Positions 8,805 to 18,072 of a stretch of 64,000 nucleotides of DNA are shown here, piece after piece. The translations under genes were made by a program, and so were the position numbers. Every line of letters starts with the position of its first letter. Position 1 is the first letter of the stretch. This DNA is from Cupriavidus taiwanensis (GTDB lineage: Bacteria; Pseudomonadota; Gammaproteobacteria; Burkholderiales; Burkholderiaceae). The stretch is from NCBI RefSeq assembly GCF_900249755.1, contig NZ_LT976853.1:2143274-2207273 (forward strand). The letters run 5' to 3'. Below the pieces are notes generated by a model that saw only the letters and a program-made list of their open reading frames with translations, was not told the DNA's origin and ran no database searches.

Positions 8805-9365
8805 TTACGCCTTGGCGGCGCGGGAGGTGGCGTTGGCCGCCGTGCCCGACGCCGCTGCGGCGGCGGTCTTGGCGAAGTTGGCCTTGGCCACTTCAGCGGT
8901 CTGCTTGGCGGCGTCCTGGAACGACTGGTAGGTGTTACTGGCCGCGGCCACGCCCGATTGCAGCAGCGCGGTCAGCGCTTCCGAACCGGCCGGCGCGTTC
9001 TTGACGAAGGTGTCGACGAACGCCTGGACGTTGCGGTTGTGCTCGGTGTACTGCGCCTCGACCGCCTTGCTCAGTTCCGCCTGGGTATTCGAAGCGATCT
9101 CATAGACGTGGCGCGCATACGCCGCCGCCTTCTCGGCAGCCGGCTGGGCCAGGTTGCCCTGTGCCGCGAACACTTCGCGCACGTCCTTGCCGGCCAGCAC
9201 CGCCTCGACGTTTTGCTGGCCTTCGCTGAGCGTGGCCCTGAGGGTCTGCAGGTTCAGCTCGGTCAGCTTCTGGAAACCTTCGAATGCCGTGTTCGTCAGC
9301 GCGAACAAATGGTTCATGTTGGACTTCTGCGCCGCAGCAAATTGTTCGGGCGTAAAAGGTGACAT
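8805..9365 (-). CDS. phaP3: Phasin (PHB granule-associated protein)
   Basis: A 186-residue, mostly helical, Ala-rich protein of the Phasin_2 type. The MSPFTPEQFAAAQKSNM start and the FEGFQKLTELNLQTLRA region are characteristic of Cupriavidus and Burkholderia phasins. The C-terminus is a low-complexity Ala/Lys tail. AGGAGA lies 6 bases before the ATG. Phasins coat polyhydroxybutyrate granules in the cytoplasm and set their number and size. It sits upstream of phaB3 on the same strand, 277 bases away. Confidence 0.9.
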   Translation of the reverse strand: MSPFTPEQFAAAQKSNMNHLFALTNTAFEGFQKLTELNLQTLRATLSEGQQNVEAVLAGKDVREVFAAQGNLAQPAAEKAAAYARHVYEIASNTQAELSKAVEAQYTEHNRNVQAFVDTFVKNAPAGSEALTALLQSGVAAASNTYQSFQDAAKQTAEVAKANFAKTAAAAASGTAANATSRAAKA

Positions 9366-9581
9366 GCAGATCTCCTGTGGGTGGATCGGTCGGAATGGCG
9401 CACCGGCGCTGGCTTCTGGTCACGCAACGAATTCCGGACCGGGCCGCGCCGCCAATCTTGCAGCGCACCATCGAACCCGCATCCTAGAGTGTTTCTTCTA
9501 ATTCAGGTTCTAGGGATAAACCCAAAAAGTATTGAAAACAGGACAGGGAAAGTGCTGCTGGGGGCTCTAAAGTTACAACTA

Positions 9582-9618
9582 CTTACGCTGTCATGCTGCA
9601 CTGCATGACAGGTGTAAG
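9582..9618. promoter_or_regulatory. Long inverted repeat upstream of the phasin gene
   Basis: Perfect 9-base arms CTGTCATGC (9588-9596) and GCATGACAG (9603-9611) flank a 6-base spacer. Outer CTTAC (9582-9586) and GTAAG (9614-9618) also pair. It could be an operator, for example for the PHB repressor PhaR or another regulator, or a 5-prime RNA structure. It is about 220 bases upstream of the phasin start. Confidence 0.5.
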
Positions 9619-9651
9619 GCCGGCTTAACGCGGCTTTGCGGGCGCAGAAAT

Positions 9652-9679
9652 AAAAAAACCGCAGCCGAAGCTGCGGTTT
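9652..9679 (-). terminator. Rho-independent terminator of aceB
   Basis: AAACCGCAGC (9656-9665) pairs with GCTGCGGTTT (9670-9679) around a CGAA loop. On the minus strand it is followed by a T run (complement of 9652-9658). It lies 25 bases after the aceB stop. Confidence 0.85.
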
Positions 9680-9703
9680 CTTTAGGCAAGCGCCGGTTCG
9701 CGC

Positions 9704-11290
9704 TCAGACTTCTTCGTACAGCGGCAGCGTCAGGAACTCGGCAAAGTCCTCCGACGTCGACATCTGCTCGAAAATCTGCGCGGCGCGGTCATAGGTGCTG
9801 GTGTCGCCGCCAACCAGTTCCTTGACCTTGGCCAGCTCTTCCGGAATCAGCTTGCGCACCAGCTCGGCGGTGACCTTGGTGCCGTCTTCCAGCTTGCCCT
9901 TGGGCGAGCGGATCCACTGCCACACCTGCGAGCGCGAGATCTCGGCGGTGGCGGCGTCTTCCATCAGGTTGTGGATCGGCACGCAGCCGTTGCCGGCCAG
10001 CCAGGCGCCCAGGTAGTGGATGCCGACGTTGATGTTCATGCGCAGGCCGTGCTCGGTGATCGGCGTTTCCGGCTGGAAGTTCAGCAGGTCGGCGCCCTTC
10101 ACCTGCACGTCCGGGCGCTGCTTGCCGAACTGGTTCGGCTGGTCGCCCAGCACCGCGACGAATTCCTTCATGGCCGGCTCGACCAGGCCCGGGTGCGCCA
10201 CCCAGCCGCCGTCGTAACCGTCGGTGGCGTCGCGGCGCTTGTCGCTGATGATGCCTTCCATGGCGATGGCGTTCTTCTCCGGATCGTTCTTGATCGGGAT
10301 CAGCGCGCTCATGCCGCCGATCGCGGGCGCGCCGCGGTGGTGGCAGGTCTTGAGCAGCAGCAGCGCATACGAGCGCATGAACGGTGCGGTCATGGTGACC
10401 TTGGCGCGGTCGGCCAGGCAGAAGTTCTTGTCGTTCTTGAACTTCTTGATGCACGAGAAGATGTAGTCCCAGCGGCCGGCGTTCAGGCCGGCGCTGTGCT
10501 CGCGCAGCTCATACAGGATCTCGTCCATCTCGAACGCCGCCAGGATCGTTTCGATCAGCACGGTGGCCTTGATGGTGCCTTGCGGCAGGCCGATCTCGTT
10601 CTGCGCCATCACGAAGATGTCGTTCCACAGGCGCGCTTCCAGATGGCTTTCCATCTTCGGCAGGTAGAAGAACGGGCCGGCGCCGCGGGCGATCTGTTCC
10701 TTCGCGTTGTGGAACAGGAACAGCGCGAAGTCGAAGATGCCGCCCGAGACGCGCTTGCCGTCGATGGTGACGTGCTTTTCGTCCAGGTGCCAGCCGCGCG
10801 GACGCACCTGCAGCGTGGCGATCTTGTCGTTCAGCTTGTATTGCTTGCCCTTGGATTCCAGCGTCAGCGTGCGGCGCACGGCGGCCTTCAGGTTGACCTG
10901 GCCCTGCAGCTGGTTGTGCCAGTTGGGGGTGTTGGAATCCTCGAAGTCGGTCATGTAGCTGTCAGCGCCCGAGTTGAAGGCGTTGATCACCATCTTGGCT
11001 TCGACCGGGCCGGTGATTTCCACGCGGCGGCATTCCAGCGCCTTGGGCACCGGCGCAACCTTCCAGTCGCCTTCGCGGATGTTTTTGGTTTGCGGCAGGA
11101 AGTCGGGCACCTCGCCGGCGTCCAGCCGCCTGGCGCGCTCGACGCGCGCGGCCAGCAGTTCCTGACGGCGCGGCTCGAAGGCGCGGTGCAGCTTGTCTAC
11201 CAGGGCCAGGGCTTCCGGCGTCAGGATATCTTCGTAGGCCGGCAGGATTTCGCCGGTAATCTTCATGCCCGCGGGCAGCGTGATAGCCAT
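9704..11290 (-). CDS. aceB: Malate synthase A
   Basis: A 528-residue protein of the usual length for the A isoform. The family signature REHSAGLNAGRWDYIF is near residues 270-285, and the catalytic-region stretch MESHLEARLWNDI precedes it. It condenses glyoxylate with acetyl-CoA to malate in the cytoplasm, the second step of the glyoxylate shunt needed for growth on acetate, fatty acids or stored PHB. AGGAGA precedes the ATG at 11290. A haloacid-dehalogenase gene lies 51 bases upstream on the same strand and a strong terminator follows. Isocitrate lyase is 4 kb away on the same strand, not in the same operon. Confidence 0.97.
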   Translation of the reverse strand: MAITLPAGMKITGEILPAYEDILTPEALALVDKLHRAFEPRRQELLAARVERARRLDAGEVPDFLPQTKNIREGDWKVAPVPKALECRRVEITGPVEAKMVINAFNSGADSYMTDFEDSNTPNWHNQLQGQVNLKAAVRRTLTLESKGKQYKLNDKIATLQVRPRGWHLDEKHVTIDGKRVSGGIFDFALFLFHNAKEQIARGAGPFFYLPKMESHLEARLWNDIFVMAQNEIGLPQGTIKATVLIETILAAFEMDEILYELREHSAGLNAGRWDYIFSCIKKFKNDKNFCLADRAKVTMTAPFMRSYALLLLKTCHHRGAPAIGGMSALIPIKNDPEKNAIAMEGIISDKRRDATDGYDGGWVAHPGLVEPAMKEFVAVLGDQPNQFGKQRPDVQVKGADLLNFQPETPITEHGLRMNINVGIHYLGAWLAGNGCVPIHNLMEDAATAEISRSQVWQWIRSPKGKLEDGTKVTAELVRKLIPEELAKVKELVGGDTSTYDRAAQIFEQMSTSEDFAEFLTLPLYEEV

Positions 11291-11341
11291 CAGTGTTCTC
11301 CTGTTAAACGATAGCGATAGCGTTGGTGGTTGGGCGCCCTG

Positions 11342-12043
11342 CTATGCCGCCACGCCACGGGCGCGGACGAATTCGAGCAGGTCGTTCATGTCGTGCCCGG
11401 TGCCGGCGGGGGCGACATCGAGCCGCTCCGCCGGGTGGCCGGCACGGTTGATCCAGAAAGTGGTGTAGCCATACCACGTGGCACCGCACGCGTCCCAGCC
11501 GTTGGACGAGACGAACAGCATTTCCTGCGCCTCCAGGCCGAACGCCAGCGGCCCCAGCGCATAGGCGGCGGGCGCGGTCTTGTACTGGCGCACCGCATCG
11601 ACCGACAGCACGTGATCGAACAGGCCATGCATGCCGGCGCTCTTGACCGAGATGTCGAGCATCTCGGCATTGCCGTTGGACAGGATGCCCAGCGGCAGCC
11701 CCGCCTTGCGCAGCCGCTTGAGCGCGCCCAGGTTTTCCGGGAACGCCGACAGGCACGCGTACTCCTTGAGCAGCTGCGCCTCGGCGGCCTCGTCCAGGGC
11801 CAGGTTCAGGCGCTCGGCGGCATAGCGCAGCGCGTCCACGGTGATGGCCCAGAACGGTTTGTAGTGCGCGCCGTCCGGCGCGGCCATGGTGCGGATGCGG
11901 GTGTAGTCGATCTGGCGCTCGCGCCACAGCAGCGCCAGCGCCTCGCCGCGGCCCGGGAACAGCTGCTCCGCGCGCGCGGTGACGGAATACACGTCGAACA
12001 GCGTGCCATAGGCATCGAAGACGACGGCGCGGATCTTGTTCAT
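11342..12043 (-). CDS. Type II haloacid dehalogenase (HAD superfamily)
   Basis: A 233-residue protein starting at ATG 12043; a longer frame exists upstream but adds no conserved sequence. It shows the L-2-haloacid dehalogenase pattern: nucleophile D10 in VVFDAYGTLFDV, the LSNGN motif in the middle, a conserved K in VRQYKTAPAAY and SSNGWDACGATWYGYTTFWINR-like sequence near the C-terminus. Members replace the halogen of short 2-haloacids by hydroxyl, giving for example glycolate from haloacetate. It sits directly upstream of aceB on the same strand, which could couple two-carbon product use. A phosphatase side activity cannot be excluded. Confidence 0.88.
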   Translation of the reverse strand: MNKIRAVVFDAYGTLFDVYSVTARAEQLFPGRGEALALLWRERQIDYTRIRTMAAPDGAHYKPFWAITVDALRYAAERLNLALDEAAEAQLLKEYACLSAFPENLGALKRLRKAGLPLGILSNGNAEMLDISVKSAGMHGLFDHVLSVDAVRQYKTAPAAYALGPLAFGLEAQEMLFVSSNGWDACGATWYGYTTFWINRAGHPAERLDVAPAGTGHDMNDLLEFVRARGVAA

Positions 12044-12334
12044 GAGGGCCTGGGCAAGCTGCAACGTATGGGGCGACTGGGTGGGTGGATGCCAGACCAC
12101 AGCTGCGTGGCTCTGTACACCATTGAATGCATCGAATTGTAGGGAGACGCTGCAGTGCGGCAAAGTGGTCGTCGGTCACTTGATCTTTTACTTTTACCCC
12201 TCTAATCTTGGGTCACTAAAACAAAACTCCGCACCAAATCCTCTTCACCGGCGATCAAAGGCCCGCCACGGCACCCGGTGCGTGACCAGCGCGGCACCCC
12301 GCGGGATCTCCCGCGCATATCAGGCGAAACATTC
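12044..12334. promoter_or_regulatory. Divergent region between dehalogenase-aceB and the LysR gene
   Basis: A 291-base intergenic region with AT-rich patches around 12178-12230 (CTTGATCTTTTACTTTTACC) that could hold promoters for either direction. LysR proteins usually bind such divergent regions and control the opposite gene, so this is the natural place for the operator. No clear dyad was found by eye. Confidence 0.4.
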
Positions 12335-13285
12335 GTGGACCATTTCAAACAACTGGAGACCTTTGTATCCGTCGCCTCGCGCGGCAGCCTGTCCGCCGCC
12401 GCAGCGGCCGAGGGCGTGGCACCAGCGATCATCGGCCGGCGCATCGACGCGCTCGAAGAGCGGCTGGGCGTCAAGCTGCTGGTACGGACCACGCGCAAGA
12501 TCAGCCTGACCTTCGAGGGCTCGGCCTTCCTGGAAGACTGCCAGCGCATCCTGAACGACCTGCACAACGCCGAGGCCAGCGTCTCGGCCGGCGGCGTCAA
12601 GGCCAGCGGCCACCTGCGCGTGACCGCGCCGGCCGGCTACGGGCGCAAGCACGTGGCGCCGCTGGTGCCGCTGTTTATCGAGTCGCACCCGGACGTGTCG
12701 ATCACGCTCGACCTGTCCGATCGCGTGGTCGACCTGGTCAACGAAGGCTTCGACTGCGCCATCCGCCTGGGCGACCTGCCCGATTCCAGCCTGGTGTCGA
12801 TCCGGCTGGCCGAAACCCGCCGCGTGGTGGTGGCCGCGCCCGACTACCTGGCGCGCGCCGGAAGGCCGAAGACGCCGGAAGACCTGCAGCGCCACAACTG
12901 CCTCGCCTTCGGCGCCAGCGCCAATATGCAGCGCGGCTGGGTGTTCCAGGAGGAAGGCCGCGCCGTGACCGTGAAGGTGGGCGGCACCATGGAATGCAGC
13001 GACGGCGCGGTGCTGCACGAGTGGTGCCTGCAAGGCAACGGGCTCGCCTGGCGCTCGTGGTGGGAAGTGGGCAGCGAGATCGCCAGCGGACGGCTGGTCA
13101 CGGTGCTGGACGAGTTCCAGGCGCCGCCGATCGGCATCCATGCGGTGTTTCCGCAGCGCAAGCACCTGCCGCTGCGGGTACGGCTCTTTATCGACCACCT
13201 GAAGAACACCTACGGCAACCCGTCGTACTGGCGGCGCGCCGAGCAGGCCGCTGCCCTGCCGCTGGCCGAGGTGCTGGCGGACTGA
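12335..13285 (+). CDS. LysR-family transcriptional regulator
   Basis: About 316 residues from a GTG at 12335; an upstream in-frame alternative at 12278 lacks the conserved start, so the exact start is uncertain. The winged-helix domain (about residues 1-60) includes the LSAAAAAEGVAPAIIGRRIDALEERLG recognition region, followed by an effector-binding domain of the CrgA/DsdC-like type. It is divergent to the dehalogenase-aceB pair, a classical arrangement for control of the opposite operon, so a response to a two-carbon or haloacid ligand is a reasonable guess. Confidence 0.85.
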   Translation: MDHFKQLETFVSVASRGSLSAAAAAEGVAPAIIGRRIDALEERLGVKLLVRTTRKISLTFEGSAFLEDCQRILNDLHNAEASVSAGGVKASGHLRVTAPAGYGRKHVAPLVPLFIESHPDVSITLDLSDRVVDLVNEGFDCAIRLGDLPDSSLVSIRLAETRRVVVAAPDYLARAGRPKTPEDLQRHNCLAFGASANMQRGWVFQEEGRAVTVKVGGTMECSDGAVLHEWCLQGNGLAWRSWWEVGSEIASGRLVTVLDEFQAPPIGIHAVFPQRKHLPLRVRLFIDHLKNTYGNPSYWRRAEQAAALPLAEVLAD

Positions 13286-13329
13286 ACGCCCGGCCGGCGC
13301 GGGCGCGCCGGCTTGCTCCCGGGTTGCCA

Positions 13330-13370
13330 TTGACTTTACGCAATGGCCCTCTCGGCACACTGACTACAAT
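13330..13370 (+). promoter_or_regulatory. FNR/Dnr-like box and minus-10 element of the usp gene
   Basis: TTGACTTTACGCAA at 13330-13343 resembles the FNR-family box (TTGAT-N4-ATCAA) and lies inside a perfect dyad GCCATTG/CAATGGC (13326-13332, 13341-13347). A TACAAT minus-10 candidate is at 13365-13370. The two centres are 31 bases apart, as expected for a class II activator site near minus 41.5. Confidence 0.55.
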
Positions 13371-13461
13371 GGATTCGAGACAGGCGTTGCCCGTCGCCGC
13401 GGCCCCACCGCGAAGCGGCGCGCCGCCCTGCCCATTCCCCTAGTCAGCAAAGGAGCCCCGC

Positions 13462-13896
13462 ATGTTCCAACATATCCTGCTTCCCACCGACGGCTCGGAA
13501 CTCTCCAAGAAAGCCATCAACGGCGGACTGGAGCTCGCCAAGGCCATCGGCGCGCGCGTCACGGCCTATGTCTGCCTCGAGGAATACCCGTACACCCCCT
13601 TCAGCGAAATCGTGGTCGAGGCCCCGCAGGCATTCAAGGACCGCATCGAGAACCAGGCCAAGCTGTATCTGAAAGAGGTTGAAAACCTGGCCACGGCGGC
13701 CGGCGTGACCTTCGACGCCGACATGTCGACCTTCGCCGTGCCCTACCTCGGCATCATCGACGCCGCCGAGCGCCACGGCTGCGACGTGATCTTCATGGCC
13801 TCGCACGGCCGGCGCGGGCTGTCCGGCCTGCTGCTCGGCAGCGAGACGCAGAAGGTGCTGACGCATACCGACATCCCGGTGATCGTCTATCGCTAG
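13462..13896 (+). CDS. Universal stress protein (UspA family)
   Basis: A 144-residue Usp domain, starting MFQHILLPTDGS and ending with the ATP-binding signature MASHGRRGLSGLLLGSET. AAGGAG lies 8 bases before the ATG. It is a close paralogue of the Usp at 7178-7609: both share the EEYPY stretch and the GIIDAA-RHGCDVIFMASHGRRGL region. Its promoter carries an FNR-like box, so induction at low oxygen is likely. It is convergent with the M48 lipoprotein gene, with a shared terminator between them. Confidence 0.93.
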   Translation: MFQHILLPTDGSELSKKAINGGLELAKAIGARVTAYVCLEEYPYTPFSEIVVEAPQAFKDRIENQAKLYLKEVENLATAAGVTFDADMSTFAVPYLGIIDAAERHGCDVIFMASHGRRGLSGLLLGSETQKVLTHTDIPVIVYR

Positions 13897-13920
13897 ACCA
13901 CGGCGCCGCGCGCCAATGCA

Positions 13921-13961
13921 AAACCGCCCGCACCGGCATGGCCGGTACGGGCGGTTTTTTT
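13921..13961. terminator. Bidirectional terminator between usp and the M48 gene
   Basis: A 17-base stem (13921-13937 with 13941-13957, one mismatch) has a three-base loop and is followed by a T7 run on the plus strand. The minus strand also has T residues after the stem, so it can end both convergent genes. Confidence 0.9.
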
Positions 13962-13976
13962 GCTTGCGCAGGCGGC

Positions 13977-14738
13977 TTACGAAGCCTTGCTGATGCGCTG
14001 CTCGATATGCTTGGCGCGGTCTTCCGAGCCCGGGTGCGACGAGAACATGCTGGACTTGCCGCCATCGAGCTTGGCCAGCTTCTGGAACGCCGTGACCAGG
14101 CCCTTGGTGCTGGCCTTGTTCTTGGTCAGCAGGTCGAACGAATAGTCGTCGGCAGCGGTTTCCTGCGACTGCGAGAACTGCGCGTTGATCAGCTTCTCGC
14201 CCAGCTCGCCCAGCTGCGATTGCGACAGCGCCGCCACCGCGCCATTGCCGGCCGCCGCCGCCGCACCGCGCGCCGCGGTGGCGGTGTACGCCACCTGCAT
14301 CGCCTTCTTGGTGTGGCCCAGCGCCACGTGGCCCAGCTCGTGGCCCAGCACGCCGCGCACTTCGTCGTCGGTCATCATGTCCATCAGGCCGCTGTAGACA
14401 CGCACGCAGCCGTTGGCCATGGCCCAGGCGTTGACGTCCTTGGTCAGGTAGACCTTGGCGTTGACGTTGGGCACGTCGCTGTTCTTCAGCCCGCTCATGA
14501 TCTTGACCAGGCGCTTGTTGTAGGTGCTGTTGGCAGCGGCGATCTTGTTGGTCTTGTCCGATTCCGCGCAAGCCTGGTCCGACAGGCTCTTGACGTCGGC
14601 GTCCGACAGCGTGGCAGCCTTGGCCAGCGAGGTGCCGGCGCTCAGCATGCCGTCGACATTGGTAGGCATGCCGCCGGAACAGCCGGCCAGCAGTGCCGCC
14701 GCGACGGCGCAGGAAGCGAGCGAGAGAGTTGCTTTCAT
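13977..14738 (-). CDS. M48-family metalloprotease lipoprotein
   Basis: A 253-residue protein starting at ATG 14738 (MKATLSLAS...), with a lipobox LLAGC, so the Cys near residue 19 should be lipidated. The zinc motif HELGH is at about residue 131, followed by the E-containing helix (SQSQETAADDYS) that supplies the third ligand. M48 lipoproteins such as LoiP/YcaL act in the periplasm or outer membrane and degrade misfolded outer-membrane proteins. The C-terminal SSHPGSEDRAKHIEQRI region is typical of the family. Confidence 0.92.
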   Translation of the reverse strand: MKATLSLASCAVAAALLAGCSGGMPTNVDGMLSAGTSLAKAATLSDADVKSLSDQACAESDKTNKIAAANSTYNKRLVKIMSGLKNSDVPNVNAKVYLTKDVNAWAMANGCVRVYSGLMDMMTDDEVRGVLGHELGHVALGHTKKAMQVAYTATAARGAAAAAGNGAVAALSQSQLGELGEKLINAQFSQSQETAADDYSFDLLTKNKASTKGLVTAFQKLAKLDGGKSSMFSSHPGSEDRAKHIEQRISKAS

Positions 14739-14886
14739 GATGTTGTTCTGGGTCAGGTGGCTCGGAGTGTGCCGATAAAGGCCCCGGCACTTTAAGCCAT
14801 CTGCCAGCGCCAGGGAATCACCCAAATGCTGCAAGCCGCCAAAAATGACAATTTATTGCATTTGGGCAAACTGTCAGATCGGAGGC

Positions 14887-14925
14887 AAAAAAAAAATCGC
14901 GCCGTTCCTGAGAGAGAACGGCGCG
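14887..14925 (-). terminator. Rho-independent terminator of aceA
   Basis: A perfect 10-base stem CGCGCCGTTC (14898-14907) / GAACGGCGCG (14916-14925) with an 8-base loop, followed on the minus strand by a long T run (complement of 14887-14896). It lies about 80 bases after the aceA stop. Confidence 0.92.
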
Positions 14926-15006
14926 TCGCCTAAAAGGAAGAGCGTGATGGTCGCACGCCCTCCCGATCCCGCCGGACCCACGAGCCGGCGGGAGTGACCA
15001 GGAGAG

Positions 15007-16302
<1,296 letters not shown>

Positions 16303-16595
16303 GGTCACTCTCCTGAAAGTGGATCGGGGATGGCTAGTATTCTGCTGCTCGCATGACCTTGCGATCATGTGTCTTATATAAGAGTTTAGAGAACCGTCCC
16401 GCGTTGCAACACCCTGGACCACGTCCTTACGGCAGATTTATTTATCTTTAAATTCAATAACTTGTCGTAAATATTCCACGATACGGGACATAATCTTTCA
16501 TCATGAGAAATGGCGTTGTGCCCCGCAAACCGATATTTTTGCGGTTCAAAACATCTTTCCACATCGTGAAAAATTCGCCGGTGTGGCGGAAAGGG
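16303..16595. promoter_or_regulatory. aceA promoter region
   Basis: A 293-base gene-free stretch with a strongly AT-rich core (about 16366-16570) unlike the surrounding coding DNA. It contains the palindrome at 16372-16383 and several A/T tracts that fit promoter and regulator sites for aceA. Any promoter for the upstream hydrolase is not here, since that gene starts at the far side. Confidence 0.5.
16372..16383. promoter_or_regulatory. Palindrome in the aceA promoter
   Basis: TCTTATATAAGA is a perfect 12-base palindrome located 70-81 bases upstream of the aceA start. It includes a TATAAG element that could be the minus-10 box on the minus strand, so a bound repressor would block transcription. 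The regulator is not known from this window. Confidence 0.55.
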
Positions 16596-17546
16596 CTAGT
16601 GAAGACGGCTCGCCCGCAGTGCGGCGGACGGCGCCGCGCCTTCGATGTGGTCGACAAAGTCGCCGACCATGGCCGCAAACCCTGACGGGTCCGCCAGCGG
16701 CAGCCAGTGCCGCGCCGGCACGGTGCGGCGCCACAGTTGCGCGGTCCAGCGGTGCATGGCCTCCGTCACCGCTGGCTTCACGTAGCGGTCATGCAGCGGC
16801 ACGATCAGCTGCACCGGCGCATGCGCGTGGCGAGGATGCGGCGCGCGCAGCGTCGGTAGGATATTGGCGCGGTACAGGCGCACGCCGTGACAGCCGTCGG
16901 CGGCCTGGGTCGGGCTGGGCCTGCCGCGCACGCCTTCGGTCACGCGCAGGTAGCGCGGCCAGGCCCGGCCCAGCCAGAGCCGCCAGGCCAGTTCGGGCAG
17001 CCACGGCAGGTGGAACACACCGATGTACCACGACGCCATCAGCTGGCGCAGCGCCTCGCCCAGCGCCGCCAGCGAGCGCTGCCCGCGCAGTTCGCGCAGG
17101 GCAATCGCCGCATGGTCCAGGCACGGGCCGGAGCAAGACGTGAATGAGGCAATGCGGCCCTGCAAGCGGGGATCGGTGACAAATTCCCAGCCCTGGATCG
17201 AACCCCAGTCGTGGCCGACCAGGTGCACCGCGCGCTGCGGCGACACCGCGTCGATCACGGCGATGAAGTCATCGGCCAGTGTTTGCAGCCGGTAGGCCGC
17301 GGTCGCGCGCGGCGCGGTCGAGCGCCCGGCGCCGCGCACGTCGTAGGCCACCACGTCGAAGCGCCCGGCCAGCTGTGCCGCCACGGCCTGCCAGACCGCG
17401 CTGCTGTCGGGATAGCCATGCACCAGCACGATGGTTGGCCGCGCCGGCCCCGGCTCGCCCCAGCGGGTAGCGGCCAGGCGCACGTCGCCGGCATCGATGA
17501 AGCACGTTTGCGGCAGGACTGGCTGCGGGACTTGTGGCGCTTGCAT
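16596..17546 (-). CDS. Alpha/beta hydrolase, epoxide hydrolase-like
   Basis: About 316 residues from ATG 17546; another in-frame start at 17585 is possible and neither has a good ribosome site. It shows the oxyanion motif HGYPDS and the nucleophile elbow GHDWGS at about residue 112, where Asp replaces the Ser of esterases. Asp nucleophiles are typical of soluble epoxide hydrolases and haloalkane dehalogenases. A late D in PLHDRYV and an H near the C-terminus (ARHW) may complete the triad. The substrate is unknown. Confidence 0.8.
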   Translation of the reverse strand: MQAPQVPQPVLPQTCFIDAGDVRLAATRWGEPGPARPTIVLVHGYPDSSAVWQAVAAQLAGRFDVVAYDVRGAGRSTAPRATAAYRLQTLADDFIAVIDAVSPQRAVHLVGHDWGSIQGWEFVTDPRLQGRIASFTSCSGPCLDHAAIALRELRGQRSLAALGEALRQLMASWYIGVFHLPWLPELAWRLWLGRAWPRYLRVTEGVRGRPSPTQAADGCHGVRLYRANILPTLRAPHPRHAHAPVQLIVPLHDRYVKPAVTEAMHRWTAQLWRRTVPARHWLPLADPSGFAAMVGDFVDHIEGAAPSAALRASRLH

Positions 17547-17653
17547 GGGCGGTCGGTTCCATGGAGGGATGTCATGGCCGGCCATGCTACGCAAAAGCAA
17601 ACGGCGCCGCGAATGCCGCGAATCGGCGCCGCCTGTTTGAAACACGCGGCCGC

Positions 17654-18070
17654 TCAGGCCGCGGCCGTATCCCGGGCGCGGCGGTACGCTACCCAGTCGC
17701 CGCTGTCGATGCGCGGCAGCGCGGCGGCCGCGGCCTCCGCCACCGGGTACAGCAGGCAGGCGACGGGCTGGCCGTTGTGCAGCACCGCCTGTTCCTCGCG
17801 CACGAACAGCGTGGCCTGGCCGGGATAGACCTCCTCGATTTCATCCAGCACCGGCAGCAGCGCGTCGGCAATCTCGTAGATATCGCCGGTCACCGGCCCG
17901 CCGCCGGCATCCAGCACCAGGCCGGGATAGGTGCCGAAGTCATAGAGCCGGCCGGCCACGGTGCCGGTGCCCAGCAGCGTGGGCGCGGCAATGCCGTGGC
18001 GCCGGGCCGCGGCGTTCAGGTCGTTGACCTCGCCGGCGCGCAGCGTGCCGTAGACGAAGACGCGCGGCAT
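17654..18070 (-). CDS. Gamma-glutamylcyclotransferase/AIG2-like protein
   Basis: A 138-residue protein with the family start FVYGTLRAGEVN and a central DIYEI strand followed by an acidic LDEIEEVYPG stretch, which provides the usual catalytic Glu. The family releases 5-oxoproline from gamma-glutamyl compounds or acts on related amine adducts. It begins only two bases after the RraA-like gene on the same strand, so the two are translationally linked. The true substrate is unknown. Confidence 0.82.
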   Translation of the reverse strand: MPRVFVYGTLRAGEVNDLNAAARRHGIAAPTLLGTGTVAGRLYDFGTYPGLVLDAGGGPVTGDIYEIADALLPVLDEIEEVYPGQATLFVREEQAVLHNGQPVACLLYPVAEAAAAALPRIDSGDWVAYRRARDTAAA

Positions 18071-18072
18071 GC

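Larger units (their letters stand above)
9366..9703. promoter_or_regulatory. Promoter region of the phasin gene and 3-prime region of aceB
   Basis: A 338-base gene-free stretch. The part near 9485-9590 is AT-rich compared with its surroundings and should hold the leftward phasin promoter. It contains a long inverted repeat at 9582-9618 and the aceB terminator at 9652-9679, both listed separately. The short reading frames across it have no family features. Confidence 0.5.

Noticed and set aside
8628-9362. An open frame on the plus strand opposite the phasin gene
   Set aside because: The opposite strand holds a clear phasin with ribosome site and family motifs; the frame has low-complexity Gly/Arg sequence.
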